Shown here one piece after another: positions 1 to 9,710 of a DNA stretch of 64,000 bases. Numbering within the stretch: position 1 is the first letter of the stretch; each line of letters starts with the position of its first letter. Both the position numbers and the translations under genes were made by a program. The notes beneath the pieces were generated by a model. The model was given only the letters and a program-made list of their open reading frames with translations. It did no database searches and was not told the origin of the DNA. The DNA comes from Archaeoglobus profundus DSM 5631 (lineage in GTDB: Archaea; Halobacteriota; Archaeoglobi; Archaeoglobales; Archaeoglobaceae): contig NC_013741.1 of assembly GCF_000025285.1 (NCBI RefSeq), positions 868,001-932,000 of the forward strand. Direction: 5' to 3'.

Positions 1-549
1 GGTGGGATAGACTATGTGAAGGGAGTTGTTAAGAGGAGACTTGAGTTTCTGCTGAAGAATGATATCTCCCTCTATGCAGCTCACTTGCCTCTGGATGCAC
101 ATCCGTCAGTTGGTAACAACGCTCAAATTCTCAAAGCACTCGACTTAGAGCCTACTGAAAGCTTTGGTGTGTATCAGGGCAAGGAGATAGGATACATCGG
201 AGTTTACGACGAAAGCAAACCGCTTGACTATGTTTTGGAGATGGTTAGAGAGAAAATTAATCCTTCTCTGACTGTCTTAAACTTTGGAGATAAAGATGTA
301 AGGAGGGTTGGAGTTGTTTCTGGGAGAGGTAGCTTTGCTTTGAGTGAGGCTGTTGAGAGGAATGTCGATCTCTTCATAACTGGAGAGCAAGATCACAGCA
401 CCTACCACCTGGCAAAGGAAAGCGGTATAAATGTCGTTTTCGCTGGACATTATGCAACGGAAACGTTTGGTGTGAAAGCTTTGATGAGAGTTGTGGGAGG
501 GGAGTTCGAAGTCGATGTCGAGTTCATAGACGTTCCGACCGGACTCTGA
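1..549 (+). CDS. NIF3/DUF34 family protein, 5'-truncated by the window edge
   Basis: The reading frame is open from base 1 and begins GGIDYVKGVVKRR, so the true start lies upstream; the GTG at 16 is internal. The 182 visible residues hold the family's metal-site region HLPLDAHPSVGNNA and a C-terminal TGEQDHSTYHLAKESGINVVFAGH segment in pieces. NIF3 proteins are hexameric, bind two metal ions and have a disputed activity (some resemble GTP cyclohydrolase I type 2). About 60 N-terminal residues of a normal 240-250 residue protein are missing. The stop abuts the stop of the convergent radical SAM gene. Confidence 0.85.
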   Translation, partial: GGIDYVKGVVKRRLEFLLKNDISLYAAHLPLDAHPSVGNNAQILKALDLEPTESFGVYQGKEIGYIGVYDESKPLDYVLEMVREKINPSLTVLNFGDKDVRRVGVVSGRGSFALSEAVERNVDLFITGEQDHSTYHLAKESGINVVFAGHYATETFGVKALMRVVGGEFEVDVEFIDVPTGL

Positions 550-1512
550 TTAAATTAAACACCTTGCTATTCCAACACTAAACAAACATCTACTGCATCC
601 ACATTCGTATCCGTAACAATCGAATCCGTTTTCAACGAACCAGCAGCCCTCCAAAAACTGACAGTCCCCGCACCACGGATAAGGTAGACTTTTGTCTGCA
701 CTTTTACATTCAACAGTCAATGTTGAATAACCCAGATAAAGAGGATGTTCGTAAGCTAATTCCATGCACGGGAAAATTTTGCCGTCCGCCCTTACAAAGA
801 CGTAATTCTCATAGGGACATTTCCTCTCACCGGCGAACATGTTTGGCTTATTCACATTCAATTCCGAGAGTAGGGATTCAAACTTGAGGGCTGTTAAAAT
901 CCTATCAGCCTTATCGACGAGGTATCTCACATTCACGTTCTCCACGACTTCGAGCATCTTTCTGTAACGCTCAACTGCGTTTTTATCCATCTTGACAAGG
1001 TTTCTCAGGAAGTTCTCATCTCCAATGATGTCTATACAAACATCAAGCATCTTCTTACTAATTTCCGCAAAAGCTGTCTTTTCATACATCTCCCTGTTGT
1101 ATGGGATAAGGTTAGTCAAATAAACTTCTTTCGCTTTTCCAGTAACTTTCCTTATCAGATCAGCATTGTCCTTCGTTATTATTATCGAAACAGGATATCC
1201 TTCAACCTTTTTGAATTCTGAAAGAGTATCAATAGAGTAGACAAGGAGATCGATGTTTTCTCTAAAGTTATAATTCCTTGTAACCATGACTACCTCAGCC
1301 CTTTTCTTGGCAATTCTGACTATATCTCTAACGTTTTTATGGATTGTAGGATCGCCATAGCCGTAAAGCGCGATCCTCTCAGGATCGAACGTCTCTATCA
1401 AATCCTTAACTCTCTCAAGGGATATATCACAAGGTTTTGCACTCCAGATTTTCCTTACACAGTAATCGCACTCAAATGGACATCGATTTGTAAGCTCGAT
1501 CTGAATGTTCAT
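550..1512 (-). CDS. Radical SAM protein with C-terminal cysteine-rich (SPASM-like) region
   Basis: The N-terminus carries the radical SAM cluster motif CPFECDYC after ELTNR, followed by a LYGYGDP segment in the place of the usual GGEP SAM-contact motif. The last ~90 residues are cysteine-rich (a CPYENYVFVRADGKIFPC segment, then WCGDCQFLEGC and YECGCSRC), which suggests one or two auxiliary iron-sulfur clusters as in SPASM/Twitch proteins. I chose the ATG at 1512 rather than the TTG six codons earlier, because the cluster motif then lies at residues 11-18 as is usual. The substrate is unknown. It is divergent from srp54, and the two share the 1513-1557 promoter region. Confidence 0.75.
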   Translation of the reverse strand: MNIQIELTNRCPFECDYCVRKIWSAKPCDISLERVKDLIETFDPERIALYGYGDPTIHKNVRDIVRIAKKRAEVVMVTRNYNFRENIDLLVYSIDTLSEFKKVEGYPVSIIITKDNADLIRKVTGKAKEVYLTNLIPYNREMYEKTAFAEISKKMLDVCIDIIGDENFLRNLVKMDKNAVERYRKMLEVVENVNVRYLVDKADRILTALKFESLLSELNVNKPNMFAGERKCPYENYVFVRADGKIFPCMELAYEHPLYLGYSTLTVECKSADKSLPYPWCGDCQFLEGCWFVENGFDCYGYECGCSRCLFSVGIARCLI

Positions 1513-1530
1513 GTTGACAATGGATAACAA

Positions 1531-1541
1531 TTTAAGTATAT
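1531..1541 (+). promoter_or_regulatory. TATA box of srp54
   Basis: The A/T run TTTAAGTATA lies about 22 bases before the srp54 ATG at 1558, the spacing expected of an archaeal TATA box feeding a leaderless or nearly leaderless transcript. There is no ribosome-binding site in front of that ATG. Confidence 0.45.
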
Positions 1542-1557
1542 TCGCCTACTTCAATCG

Positions 1558-2865
1558 ATGGCACTCGAAGCTCTCAAGGAGGCAGTTAGGAAGATCACTC
1601 GATCAGCAACGGTTGATAAAGCTTTGGTTGAGGAGATAGTTAAGGATATTCAGAGGGCTCTAATCAAGGCTGACGTTAATGTTCGTCATGTTAAGGAGAT
1701 AAGCGATGCCATAAAGAAGAGAGCTCTGAGCGAGGAGGTCTTAGAGGGACTTAATCCGAGAGAACACATCATAAAGATAGTCTACGAGGAGCTTTTAAAG
1801 GGAATCGGTGAAGGCTTGGAAATTCCCCTCAAAAAGTCAAAGATAATGCTTGTAGGTTTGCAGGGTAGTGGTAAAACTACCACAACTGCAAAACTAGCCA
1901 AGTACTTCAAAGATAAGGGTTTAAGAACTGCAGTAGTCTGTGCTGACACATGGAGACCTGCTGCATACGATCAGCTTAAGCAACTGGCTGAAAATTATGG
2001 TATAGCGTTTTACGGTGAGAGAGAAAGTAAGGATGCTGTTAAGATAGTTGAGAACGCTTTAAAGAAGCTCAAGGATTACGACATGATCATAATCGACACA
2101 GCCGGTAGACACGCTTTGGAGAAAGAGCTCATAGATGAGATGATCGAAATTGCTAAGGTTGCAAATCCCGACTACAAACTCTTGGTTTTGGATGCCGCAA
2201 TAGGACAGCTCGCATCTAAGCAGGCTAAGGCGTTTCATGAGGCTATAGGCATAGATGGTATAATCATAACGAAGTTCGACGGAACAGCTAAAGGAGGAGG
2301 GGCTTTGTCTGCTGCAAGAGAGATAGGTATCCCAATAGCCTTCATAGGAACAGGTGAAAAGGTTGAAGACTTTGAGAGGTTTGATCCCGCCGGATTTGTC
2401 TCAAGGCTTTTGGGAATGGGAGACATTAAAGCTTTGATTGAGAAGGTTGAGAGAGTTGCCAAACAGGAGGAACTCGATCCAGAGAAGTTCTTAAAAGGAA
2501 CCTTCACCTTGAAAGACATCTACAAGCAGATCGAGGCTATGCAGAAGATGGGGCCTATAAAGAAGATTTTCGAACTTCTACCCTTTGGCTTCGGCTTAAA
2601 GGTTGATGATAACATCATGGAGATGACTCAGGAAAAGATGAAGAAATTCAAAGTCATAATGGATTCTATGACTGAAGAGGAGCTACTAAATCCAAAGATT
2701 ATCGATTCTTCAAGGATAAGGAGAATTGCAATAGGTAGTGGAACAACACCGCAGGATGTGAAGGAGCTTTTGAGGTATTACAGAACGATGAAAAACGTCA
2801 TGAAAAAGATGAAGAAGCTTGAAAAGGGCAAGCTGCCTCTGAAGTTCAAGAAGTTGGGATTTTGA
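1558..2865 (+). CDS. srp54: Signal recognition particle 54-kDa protein (SRP54/Ffh)
   Basis: This is the GTPase of the signal recognition particle. It binds signal sequences as they leave the ribosome, binds 7S RNA, and docks with FtsY at the membrane. Residues 1-90 form the helical N domain. The G domain has G1 at residues 100-108 (GLQGSGKTT), G3 DTAGRH and G4 TKFDG followed by TAKGGG. The methionine-rich C-terminal M domain (IEAMQKMGP, MTQEKMKKF, MKNVMKKMKK) binds RNA and signal peptides. The length of 435 residues is normal for archaea. The 7S RNA partner is encoded at 27675-27985 in this window. Confidence 0.97.
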   Translation: MALEALKEAVRKITRSATVDKALVEEIVKDIQRALIKADVNVRHVKEISDAIKKRALSEEVLEGLNPREHIIKIVYEELLKGIGEGLEIPLKKSKIMLVGLQGSGKTTTTAKLAKYFKDKGLRTAVVCADTWRPAAYDQLKQLAENYGIAFYGERESKDAVKIVENALKKLKDYDMIIIDTAGRHALEKELIDEMIEIAKVANPDYKLLVLDAAIGQLASKQAKAFHEAIGIDGIIITKFDGTAKGGGALSAAREIGIPIAFIGTGEKVEDFERFDPAGFVSRLLGMGDIKALIEKVERVAKQEELDPEKFLKGTFTLKDIYKQIEAMQKMGPIKKIFELLPFGFGLKVDDNIMEMTQEKMKKFKVIMDSMTEEELLNPKIIDSSRIRRIAIGSGTTPQDVKELLRYYRTMKNVMKKMKKLEKGKLPLKFKKLGF

Positions 2866-2943
2866 ATGCATACACCTTTAATTTTTGTTGCTCTAAAGCT
2901 CCTTACTCTCAACCAGAGGTGTTGTATAGATAGATTAGCAGAG

Positions 2944-3678
2944 TTAGTATTGAAGAAAGCTACCTCGAGCGTGTTCTTGGTTCAAAATTGTATCAACAAG
3001 CTTTTCGACTTCCTCAATATCGCATTTAAGCTCTTCTCCCTTCAGGCAAGCCAAGAAAATTTTTTCGCTAAATGGAATCTTAGCCACTACATCTAAATCG
3101 CTTAGAAAATCACTGAATCTCTCATCGAACTTGTTCAGAACGAAGTACATCTTTTTGTCAATATTCATCGATTTGATCCTTTCAGCCATAACTCTGGATT
3201 CGTATGTAGGATCTAAAACGAAGATAACCGCATCACACCCCTCCTCAACACCCCTTCCGAAGTGCTCAATTCCTGCCTCAGCATCTACAATAACGAATTC
3301 GTTCTCATTCAACTTTAAGCCCTTCAGAAACTCTCTCAGCAGAGCACCCATTGGGCATGCACACCCTTCCCCAAAGCTGTGAATCTTACCAACGCAGACA
3401 AGCCTTATTCTATCCTTCCTAGCAACAAACTCCTCTGGAATTTCTTCTATTCTTCTTATTCCCAAATTTTTGGCTTTCTCAAAAATCTCTCTCCTACTTC
3501 CGAACAAATCCTTCAGTTCTTTCGGCTTTTCAACACCCAAAAGTCTGTGCAAGCTCAAATTTGACTCATCTCCATCAACAACCAGAACTCTGTAACCCCT
3601 TCTCGCAAGCGATTTTGCAATTAAAGCTGTTATTGTGCTCTTTCCACTTCCACCCTTTCCGCACACGAGTAACTTCAT
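2944..3678 (-). CDS. cooC: CooC-like nickel-insertion ATPase (MinD/ParA superfamily)
   Basis: The protein is 244 residues. It has a deviant Walker A motif GKGGSGKST at residues 7-15 and the CxC pair within EGCACPMGALL that binds nickel or zinc at the CooC dimer interface. CooC proteins help mature the Ni-Fe-S active site of carbon monoxide dehydrogenase/acetyl-CoA synthase. No CODH gene is in this window, so the call rests on sequence alone, and the exact client is not shown. It is divergent from the PaaK-like gene and shares the 3679-3744 spacer with it. Confidence 0.8.
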   Translation of the reverse strand: MKLLVCGKGGSGKSTITALIAKSLARRGYRVLVVDGDESNLSLHRLLGVEKPKELKDLFGSRREIFEKAKNLGIRRIEEIPEEFVARKDRIRLVCVGKIHSFGEGCACPMGALLREFLKGLKLNENEFVIVDAEAGIEHFGRGVEEGCDAVIFVLDPTYESRVMAERIKSMNIDKKMYFVLNKFDERFSDFLSDLDVVAKIPFSEKIFLACLKGEELKCDIEEVEKLVDTILNQEHARGSFLQY

Positions 3679-3744
3679 TAAAACCCACTACACCTACATC
3701 AATATAACAGGAACGGATAAATACCACACCAAGACACTGGGGGT

Positions 3745-5052
3745 ATGCCATACTCTGACAAATATTGGCAGAAGGAGGAAATTTTGCCTAGGAGAGAACT
3801 CGAGGAGATTCAGCTTAAAAGGTTAAAGTGGGTTGCTAAGCATGCTTACGAGAATGTTCCATTTTACAGGAAGGCGTTTAAGGAGAAGGGTGTTCATCCG
3901 GATGATATAAGGACGCTTGATGATGTTGCGAGGTTGCCGTTTACAAATAAGAACCACCTTATAGAGAATTATCCCTTCGGCTTGTTTGCAGTTCCGAAGG
4001 ATGAAATAGTTAGAATTCATACGTCAAGCGGAACAACTGGAAAGCCAAAAGTTGTAGGATACACTGCAAGAGACCTTGAAAACTGGATAAACCTTTGTGC
4101 CCGCTGCCTCTACATGGTAGGAATAAGAAAGAAGGATGTCTTTCAAAATATGGTGAGCTATACGCTCTTTACCGGTGGACTGGGATTCCACTATGCGGCT
4201 GAGAGGATTGGAGCGATGGTCGTTCCATCTGGCACGGGAAACACCAAGAGGCAGATTCAGTTCATGCTCGATTTTGGAACTACTGCAATTCACTGTACAC
4301 CGAGCTACGCTTTACACATAAAGGAAGTGGCAGAATCTATGAACATCGATCCAAGCGAAATAGGGTTGAGAATAGGATGCTTCGGTGCAGAGCCTTGGAG
4401 CGAATCCCTTAGAAGAAAGCTGGAAGATTCCTTTGGCTTAAAAGCTTATGACAGCTACGGCTTAAGTGAGATGAACGGGCCGGGAGTTGCTTTTGAATGC
4501 GAGGAACAGAACGGTTTACACATCTGGATAGATCACTATTTAGTTGAAGTTGTTGATCCGGAAAGTGGCGAGGTTTTGAGTGAAGGAGAAAAGGGAGAGT
4601 TGGTTTTAACACCTCTAACAAAGGAAGCTCTACCTCTGATAAGATACAGAACTGGTGATATAACGTACATCATGGATGATGAGTGCAGCTGTGGAAGGAC
4701 ACATCCAAAGATTCACAGAATTTTGGGAAGGACAGACGATATGCTCATCGTTAGAGGTATAAACATCTTCCCAAGCCAGATAGAGCACGTTTTAATGAAA
4801 ATCCCAGAGGTTGGAGACAGCTATCAGATCGTTCTAACTAAGAGGGGAGCTTTGGACGAGATGACCGTAAGGGTTGAAGTTAAGGATGAGTTCTTTACGG
4901 GTGAACTAGCAGATTTGGAAAGGCTCAAGAAGAAGATCGAGAACGCTTTGAGAGAGGAGTTGGGAATAAGGGTCAACGTTGAGCTTGTCGAGAAGGGAAC
5001 TCTTGAGAGGTTTGAGGGAAAGGCTAAGAGGATTTTAGACTTAAGGCGTTAG
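3745..5052 (+). CDS. paaK: Phenylacetate-CoA ligase family protein
   Basis: This is a 435-residue member of the short PaaK branch of adenylate-forming enzymes, which activate aryl acids to CoA thioesters through an acyl-AMP. Visible motifs are the phosphate loop SSGTTGKP at residues 94-101, the adenine-binding YGLSEMNGPG, and RTGDI in the hinge region; the C-terminal domain follows. In archaea these ligases serve aromatic amino acid degradation, where aryl pyruvates are oxidised to aryl-acetyl-CoA and the ligase recovers the energy or runs in reverse. The ATG follows a GGGGGT site. The 3' end overlaps the convergent CDF gene by 29 bases. Confidence 0.88.
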   Translation: MPYSDKYWQKEEILPRRELEEIQLKRLKWVAKHAYENVPFYRKAFKEKGVHPDDIRTLDDVARLPFTNKNHLIENYPFGLFAVPKDEIVRIHTSSGTTGKPKVVGYTARDLENWINLCARCLYMVGIRKKDVFQNMVSYTLFTGGLGFHYAAERIGAMVVPSGTGNTKRQIQFMLDFGTTAIHCTPSYALHIKEVAESMNIDPSEIGLRIGCFGAEPWSESLRRKLEDSFGLKAYDSYGLSEMNGPGVAFECEEQNGLHIWIDHYLVEVVDPESGEVLSEGEKGELVLTPLTKEALPLIRYRTGDITYIMDDECSCGRTHPKIHRILGRTDDMLIVRGINIFPSQIEHVLMKIPEVGDSYQIVLTKRGALDEMTVRVEVKDEFFTGELADLERLKKKIENALREELGIRVNVELVEKGTLERFEGKAKRILDLRR

Positions 5053-6193
5053 CAATTTTTTCGAGTATTTCCTCGACAGATTTCCCTTCTTCAAATCGAA
5101 CGAAAATACCTCTACTTCTTAAATGAGATTTTGCTCCTTCTCCTATCCTTCTAACTACAACGACATTCACACCGTATTTACTCAAAAGCTCTGCTATCAA
5201 ATAGCCTTTCCTCCTTTCAGCCCCGTAATGAGGATTTTCAATTCTAAAAATTTCGTTTGTCGAAAGGTTTGCTATGGTGAAGTAAGGTGAGTCCAATTCT
5301 CCAGTATAATTTCCGCTTCCGTCCTCAGGTATGGCAACGACTACTTGCTTCTTAACCTTAACAACTGTAACGACTCTAACCACATCCGAAACGGCATGCC
5401 TAATCCTTTCCTCAATTTCCCTCTCCAAGGCATCGATTATTTCGGCACTCATCCCCGGATTGATGCTGATATGAACCTCCACTATCTTTGCTTTCCAAGT
5501 TCCCCTAACACCCACAAACTCGACTCCCTCAACTCCCTCTATATCCTCAACAATGGACCTAATCTTTAGAGCCAATTCAGGATCTACCTTGTCCATCAGC
5601 GAATTTACGGCATTTTTCAAAATTCCAAATCCCATTTGGAGTATCAAAACCGATATGACTATTGCAACGAGCGGATCCATCCACCAATACCCCAGTCCAA
5701 CGAATATGTAACCAACGAACACAGAGAGCGATGATATTACATCAACTCTAGAATGCTTACCTTCAGCCACGAGCGAAGATGACTTTGTTTCCATTCCGAC
5801 CTTTATTTTATATCTTGCAAGTACTTCGTTCACAATTGCTGAAAACAGAGCTATAATCAAGGCGTAGAACTCAAAATCTGGAATAGATTTCTCCATTAAG
5901 CTGATAACTGCTTCATGAATTATTGTTAAGGCTGAAATAACAATTATCAAGCCGACGGCAAGCTCAACCAAGCTCTCAGCCTTTATATGGCCATAGGGAT
6001 GAAGTTCATCTGGCGGTTTATTCGCAATCTTAAGTCCAATCCAAACCAAAACCGATCCAAAGACATCAATTAGCGAATGAATGCCGTCTGCAATTAAAGC
6101 TGTTGAATTGACGAGAATACCGGCTACAACCTTGATAATTGTCAGAAAAACGTTTACGATTGCAGATATTTTTCCAGCTCTCAGTTCTCGCAC
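5024..6193 (-). CDS. Cation diffusion facilitator fused to a NifX/FeMo-cofactor-binding-type domain
   Basis: Residues 1-~205 form a six-helix CDF metal exporter with both metal-site helices visible (ADGIHSLIDV in helix 2 and AEGKHSRVDV in helix 5). Residues ~205-275 are the usual cytoplasmic ferredoxin-like dimerisation domain. Unusually, the last ~110 residues (from VVVAIPEDGSG to the end) match the dinitrogenase iron-molybdenum cofactor / NifX-NafY family, small domains that hold metal clusters. The start is a GTG with a TATA-like TTTAAATATTTTATCC upstream. The fusion suggests metal sensing or hand-over by the tail, which is inference. Confidence 0.85.
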   Translation of the reverse strand: MRELRAGKISAIVNVFLTIIKVVAGILVNSTALIADGIHSLIDVFGSVLVWIGLKIANKPPDELHPYGHIKAESLVELAVGLIIVISALTIIHEAVISLMEKSIPDFEFYALIIALFSAIVNEVLARYKIKVGMETKSSSLVAEGKHSRVDVISSLSVFVGYIFVGLGYWWMDPLVAIVISVLILQMGFGILKNAVNSLMDKVDPELALKIRSIVEDIEGVEGVEFVGVRGTWKAKIVEVHISINPGMSAEIIDALEREIEERIRHAVSDVVRVVTVVKVKKQVVVAIPEDGSGNYTGELDSPYFTIANLSTNEIFRIENPHYGAERRKGYLIAELLSKYGVNVVVVRRIGEGAKSHLRSRGIFVRFEEGKSVEEILEKIANALSLKSS

Positions 6194-6225
6194 AATTTGA
6201 AACTGGATAAAATATTTAAAAAAGT

Positions 6226-7866
6226 TTAGTTTACCTGAGCTTTCTCCTTAATCGCTGTGGGAACGATCTTCTTAAGCTCTCCCTTTCGGATAAGCTCCTT
6301 CAGAATCTCTACGAGCTTGTACTTCTGAACCTTGCCTCTCCCGCTTACGGGCAAGGAATCAGTGACATAAACGTATCTTGGAACTTTGGCACTCGCAATT
6401 TTGCCGTAGCAGAAGTCAACGATCTCCTGGGGATCAAGCTTAACCCCATTTTTCGGAATTACTGCACAGGCTACGACTTCACCCAAATCGTCATCTGGTA
6501 CACCTACAACCGCAACCTCATGCACCTTCTCGAACTGTCTTATGTAACTCTCAATCTCAATCGGGTAAACATTGTAACCACCGACAATAACGAGCTCCTT
6601 CTTCCTCCCCTTGAACGTTATGTATCCCCTCTCATCCATAACACCCAAATCACCAGTGTACAACCATCCATCCCTTATAGTCTGAGCTGTGAGCTCTGGA
6701 GCCTTGTAATAGCCTTTCATAACGTTGTACCCCCTACATATTATCTCTCCAACCTTACCCGGCGGCAACTCGTTTCCTTTGTCATCAACTATCTTGACCT
6801 CGATGTCTGGTAAGGGCTTACCCACAGTTTTAACCCTGTCTTCGATGCTGTCATCCAAACTTGTCATCGTTACTCCCGGAGAAGCTTCGGTTAAGCCGTA
6901 GGTTATGCACAGATTTGCTCCCATCTCCTCCATCACAGCCCTCATCAAATCCTCTGGGCAAGGAGCACCGGCCATTATTCCCGTTCTGAGTGTTGATGTG
7001 TCAAACTTCTCTTCTCTGAACAGCTTGATTTCTCGATTGAACATTGTTGGAGTTCCGTGAATCATCGTGCATCCGTACCTTTCTACAGTTTCCAAAGCTT
7101 CCCTCTCGTTGAAAACTAAAAGCGGTGCAATTGTTCCTCCAAAATTTGCCATCAATGTTATGGACATAACACAGCCGAAACAGTGGCTAAAAGGTACTGG
7201 AACAACGAGCTTATCCTTTTCAGTCACTCTCAAGTTCTCTCCCTGATCGTAAGCATTCTTGATGATCTGATACTGAGAGAGCATAACTCCCTTAGGAGTT
7301 CCAGTTGTTCCAGATGTGTATAGGATTAGACAGACATCATCGGGATCAACACTCTTAACTGCTTTTAGATACTCTTCATCTCTCTCCCATCCCTTACCAA
7401 TTCTCAAAAGCTCCTCGAACTCAATTCCATCTATCTTATCCGCATCTCCAACCGATACAACGTTCTCAAGCTTCGGTAAATCTTTTCTGATCTTCTTGAG
7501 GATCGATATGAAGTCCCACTTTCCAAAGGAGCGGTATGTTATCACCACTTTTGAATCCGAGTGTCCTATGATGTGCTTAGCCTCAATTTCCTTATACCAG
7601 TGATCTACTGGAACTACTGCCGCACCTATCATCGGAACTGCCCACCACGTTATCACCCATTCAGGAGTGTTTTGCATCCATAAGCTGACCTTATCTCCCT
7701 TCCCAACTCCGAGCTGATACAATGCATAAGCCAATCTATTGGCTTTATCGAAAAGCTCCTTGTAGCTTATAGCTTTTCCATTGAAAAGTATTGCTGGATT
7801 ATCTGGATACTTGTTTGCAATTCTATCCAAAACATCCCTAAAAGTCTCGTAACCCCTGTAAGGCAT
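6226..7866 (-). CDS. Long/medium-chain acyl-CoA synthetase (AMP-forming ligase)
   Basis: This is an adenylate-forming acyl-CoA ligase with the phosphate loop YTSGTTGTPKG, the adenine motif ITYGLTEASPG, the YTGDLG hinge and the catalytic lysine region GRGKVQKYK near the C-terminus. It converts a carboxylic acid, ATP and CoA to acyl-CoA, AMP and pyrophosphate. I chose the ATG at 7866 because GGGGTGAT lies four bases ahead of it. A GTG at 7875 would overlap the upstream stop instead. It lies directly behind a second ligase, probably in one transcript, pointing to organic-acid use by this organism. Confidence 0.88.
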   Translation of the reverse strand: MPYRGYETFRDVLDRIANKYPDNPAILFNGKAISYKELFDKANRLAYALYQLGVGKGDKVSLWMQNTPEWVITWWAVPMIGAAVVPVDHWYKEIEAKHIIGHSDSKVVITYRSFGKWDFISILKKIRKDLPKLENVVSVGDADKIDGIEFEELLRIGKGWERDEEYLKAVKSVDPDDVCLILYTSGTTGTPKGVMLSQYQIIKNAYDQGENLRVTEKDKLVVPVPFSHCFGCVMSITLMANFGGTIAPLLVFNEREALETVERYGCTMIHGTPTMFNREIKLFREEKFDTSTLRTGIMAGAPCPEDLMRAVMEEMGANLCITYGLTEASPGVTMTSLDDSIEDRVKTVGKPLPDIEVKIVDDKGNELPPGKVGEIICRGYNVMKGYYKAPELTAQTIRDGWLYTGDLGVMDERGYITFKGRKKELVIVGGYNVYPIEIESYIRQFEKVHEVAVVGVPDDDLGEVVACAVIPKNGVKLDPQEIVDFCYGKIASAKVPRYVYVTDSLPVSGRGKVQKYKLVEILKELIRKGELKKIVPTAIKEKAQVN

Positions 7867-7871
7867 GAAAA

Positions 7872-9608
7872 TCACCCCTTCAATTCAGGAAATTCACTAT
7901 AGAAATATTCATGCTCACCCCTTTCACCTCTCTTCTTTCTCTCCTCTTCCATTATTCTAAGCTCCTTCCTCTTTATTTTGCCACTAATCGTTTTCGGTAG
8001 GGAATCTACAAATTCAATTATCCTCGGAATCTTGAATTTCGCCAGTATGTTCTTACAGTGCTTGAAAAGCTCTAAGGCAAGTTCCCTAGACGGTTTGTAT
8101 TCCGGCTTTAGCACTACAAAGGCTTTAACGATCTGCCACCTTATGGGATCAGGACTTCCTACAACTGCAGCTTCAGCTACGGCTGGATGCTCAAGCAAAA
8201 CGCTCTCAACCTCAAAAGGCCCGACTCTATAATCCGAAGTCTTAATGATGTCATCTGCTCTAGCAACGAACCACCAGTAGCCCCTCTCATCGAAATATGC
8301 CTTGTCACCCGTGAGGTAGTAATCACCTACGAAAGCATCTTCTCTCGCATTTCCGAAGTAGCCCTTAAACAGCCCTATAGGTCTCCATCTACTCAACCTT
8401 ACAGCTATATGACCCACAACTTTGGGTTGAGTAATTTCGTTGAGGTCATCGTCAAGCAGAACTATATCGTACATGTATGTCGGAACTCCGAATGAGCCCG
8501 GAACAATCCTTCCTTTAAACCAAGGCGGATTACCTATCATTGCCGTGCTTTCAGTTTGCCCGTAGAAGTCCCTTATCTCTATCCCTGTTAAATCCTTCCA
8601 CCAGTTGAAAATCTCGGGGTTCAAAGGTTCTCCCGCACTAACAACTTCTCTCAAGTTTTCGAACTTCAATCCTTTACTCTTAACATCGACGAGCATAAAC
8701 ATTCGCCATGCTGTAGGAGGCGCACAGAATGTGTTTACGCCATAGCTATCAATAGCTTCTAAGTATTTTTCTGGTTTGAACCTAGTAAAATGCAAACCTA
8801 AGACAGTTGCACCAACTATAAACGGAGAGAAGAAAGAACTCCAAGCAAACTTTCCCCACCCTGCGGCGCTCAAGTTGTTGTGAATATCATCCGGCTTAAC
8901 GTTTATTATGTAAGCAGTTGAAAGATGCCCGACTGGATAGGATGTTGCAGTGTGTATAACCCCTTTTGGCAATCCGGTAGTGCCGGATGTGAAGAAACAG
9001 AAAATTGGATCATCTGCTTTAGTCTTTGCACCTTCACAGTTTTTAGGCTCTATCGAATCAAAAGGTTCCCATCCTTCCCTATCGCCAACGATTATTTTGA
9101 CCTTCGGCTCGACCTTAGCCATCTTTAAAGCTTCGTCAACAACTTCAGCCGAACTTTCATCGGCAATTATTGCAGAGGGTTTTGCAACCTTAAATCGGTA
9201 TTCCAAGTCTCTTTCCCTAAGGATGTTCGCATGAGGAACTCCAATAAATCCACCTTTGACTGCAACGTAGTGGCTGAACCAGACCTCTGGAATGAGCGGG
9301 AGCATGAAGTGGAAGAACTCGCCCTTTTCGATGCCGTTTTCCCTCAAGAAACGCACAATACCATTCGAAATCTTTGCGAATCCGCTGTATGTAAATTTCT
9401 TTTCTTCTCCAGTATCGAGATCAACCCAATGCAAAGCCGTTTTATCGCCATTATTTTTGACATGAATTCCTTCAAAAACCTCATCAGCCCAGTTAAATTC
9501 CTCGATCTTCTTTCCGTTCAATCTACTAAAAAAATCTTTAAGCTTTCTCTCTTTGTCTATATCGTCGAGTTCTGATATCTCTATGAATTCTTCGAAGAGT
9601 CTTTTCAT
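7872..9608 (-). CDS. Acyl-CoA synthetase of the acetyl/medium-chain (ACS/MACS) branch
   Basis: The 578-residue AMP-forming ligase has FTSGTTGLPKG (phosphate loop), DFYGQTE (adenine pocket), YLTGDKAYFDERG (hinge) and the catalytic KTISGKIKRKELR near the end. It belongs to the branch containing acetyl-, propionyl- and medium-chain acyl-CoA synthetases. The substrate cannot be read from sequence. The start ATG at 9608 has two TTTATAAC-like boxes 15-35 bases upstream, which mark the promoter of this two-gene operon. The next gene follows within a few bases. Confidence 0.88.
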   Translation of the reverse strand: MKRLFEEFIEISELDDIDKERKLKDFFSRLNGKKIEEFNWADEVFEGIHVKNNGDKTALHWVDLDTGEEKKFTYSGFAKISNGIVRFLRENGIEKGEFFHFMLPLIPEVWFSHYVAVKGGFIGVPHANILRERDLEYRFKVAKPSAIIADESSAEVVDEALKMAKVEPKVKIIVGDREGWEPFDSIEPKNCEGAKTKADDPIFCFFTSGTTGLPKGVIHTATSYPVGHLSTAYIINVKPDDIHNNLSAAGWGKFAWSSFFSPFIVGATVLGLHFTRFKPEKYLEAIDSYGVNTFCAPPTAWRMFMLVDVKSKGLKFENLREVVSAGEPLNPEIFNWWKDLTGIEIRDFYGQTESTAMIGNPPWFKGRIVPGSFGVPTYMYDIVLLDDDLNEITQPKVVGHIAVRLSRWRPIGLFKGYFGNAREDAFVGDYYLTGDKAYFDERGYWWFVARADDIIKTSDYRVGPFEVESVLLEHPAVAEAAVVGSPDPIRWQIVKAFVVLKPEYKPSRELALELFKHCKNILAKFKIPRIIEFVDSLPKTISGKIKRKELRIMEEERKKRGERGEHEYFYSEFPELKG

Positions 9609-9710
9609 GCGGTCAGTCGTTATAAATCGTTATAAATTAGTTACGCAATTGCAAACATCGTTTTCGATCAAACCTTAAAACTTATATCTCTACTTGAAAT
9701 CCTCGAAGCT

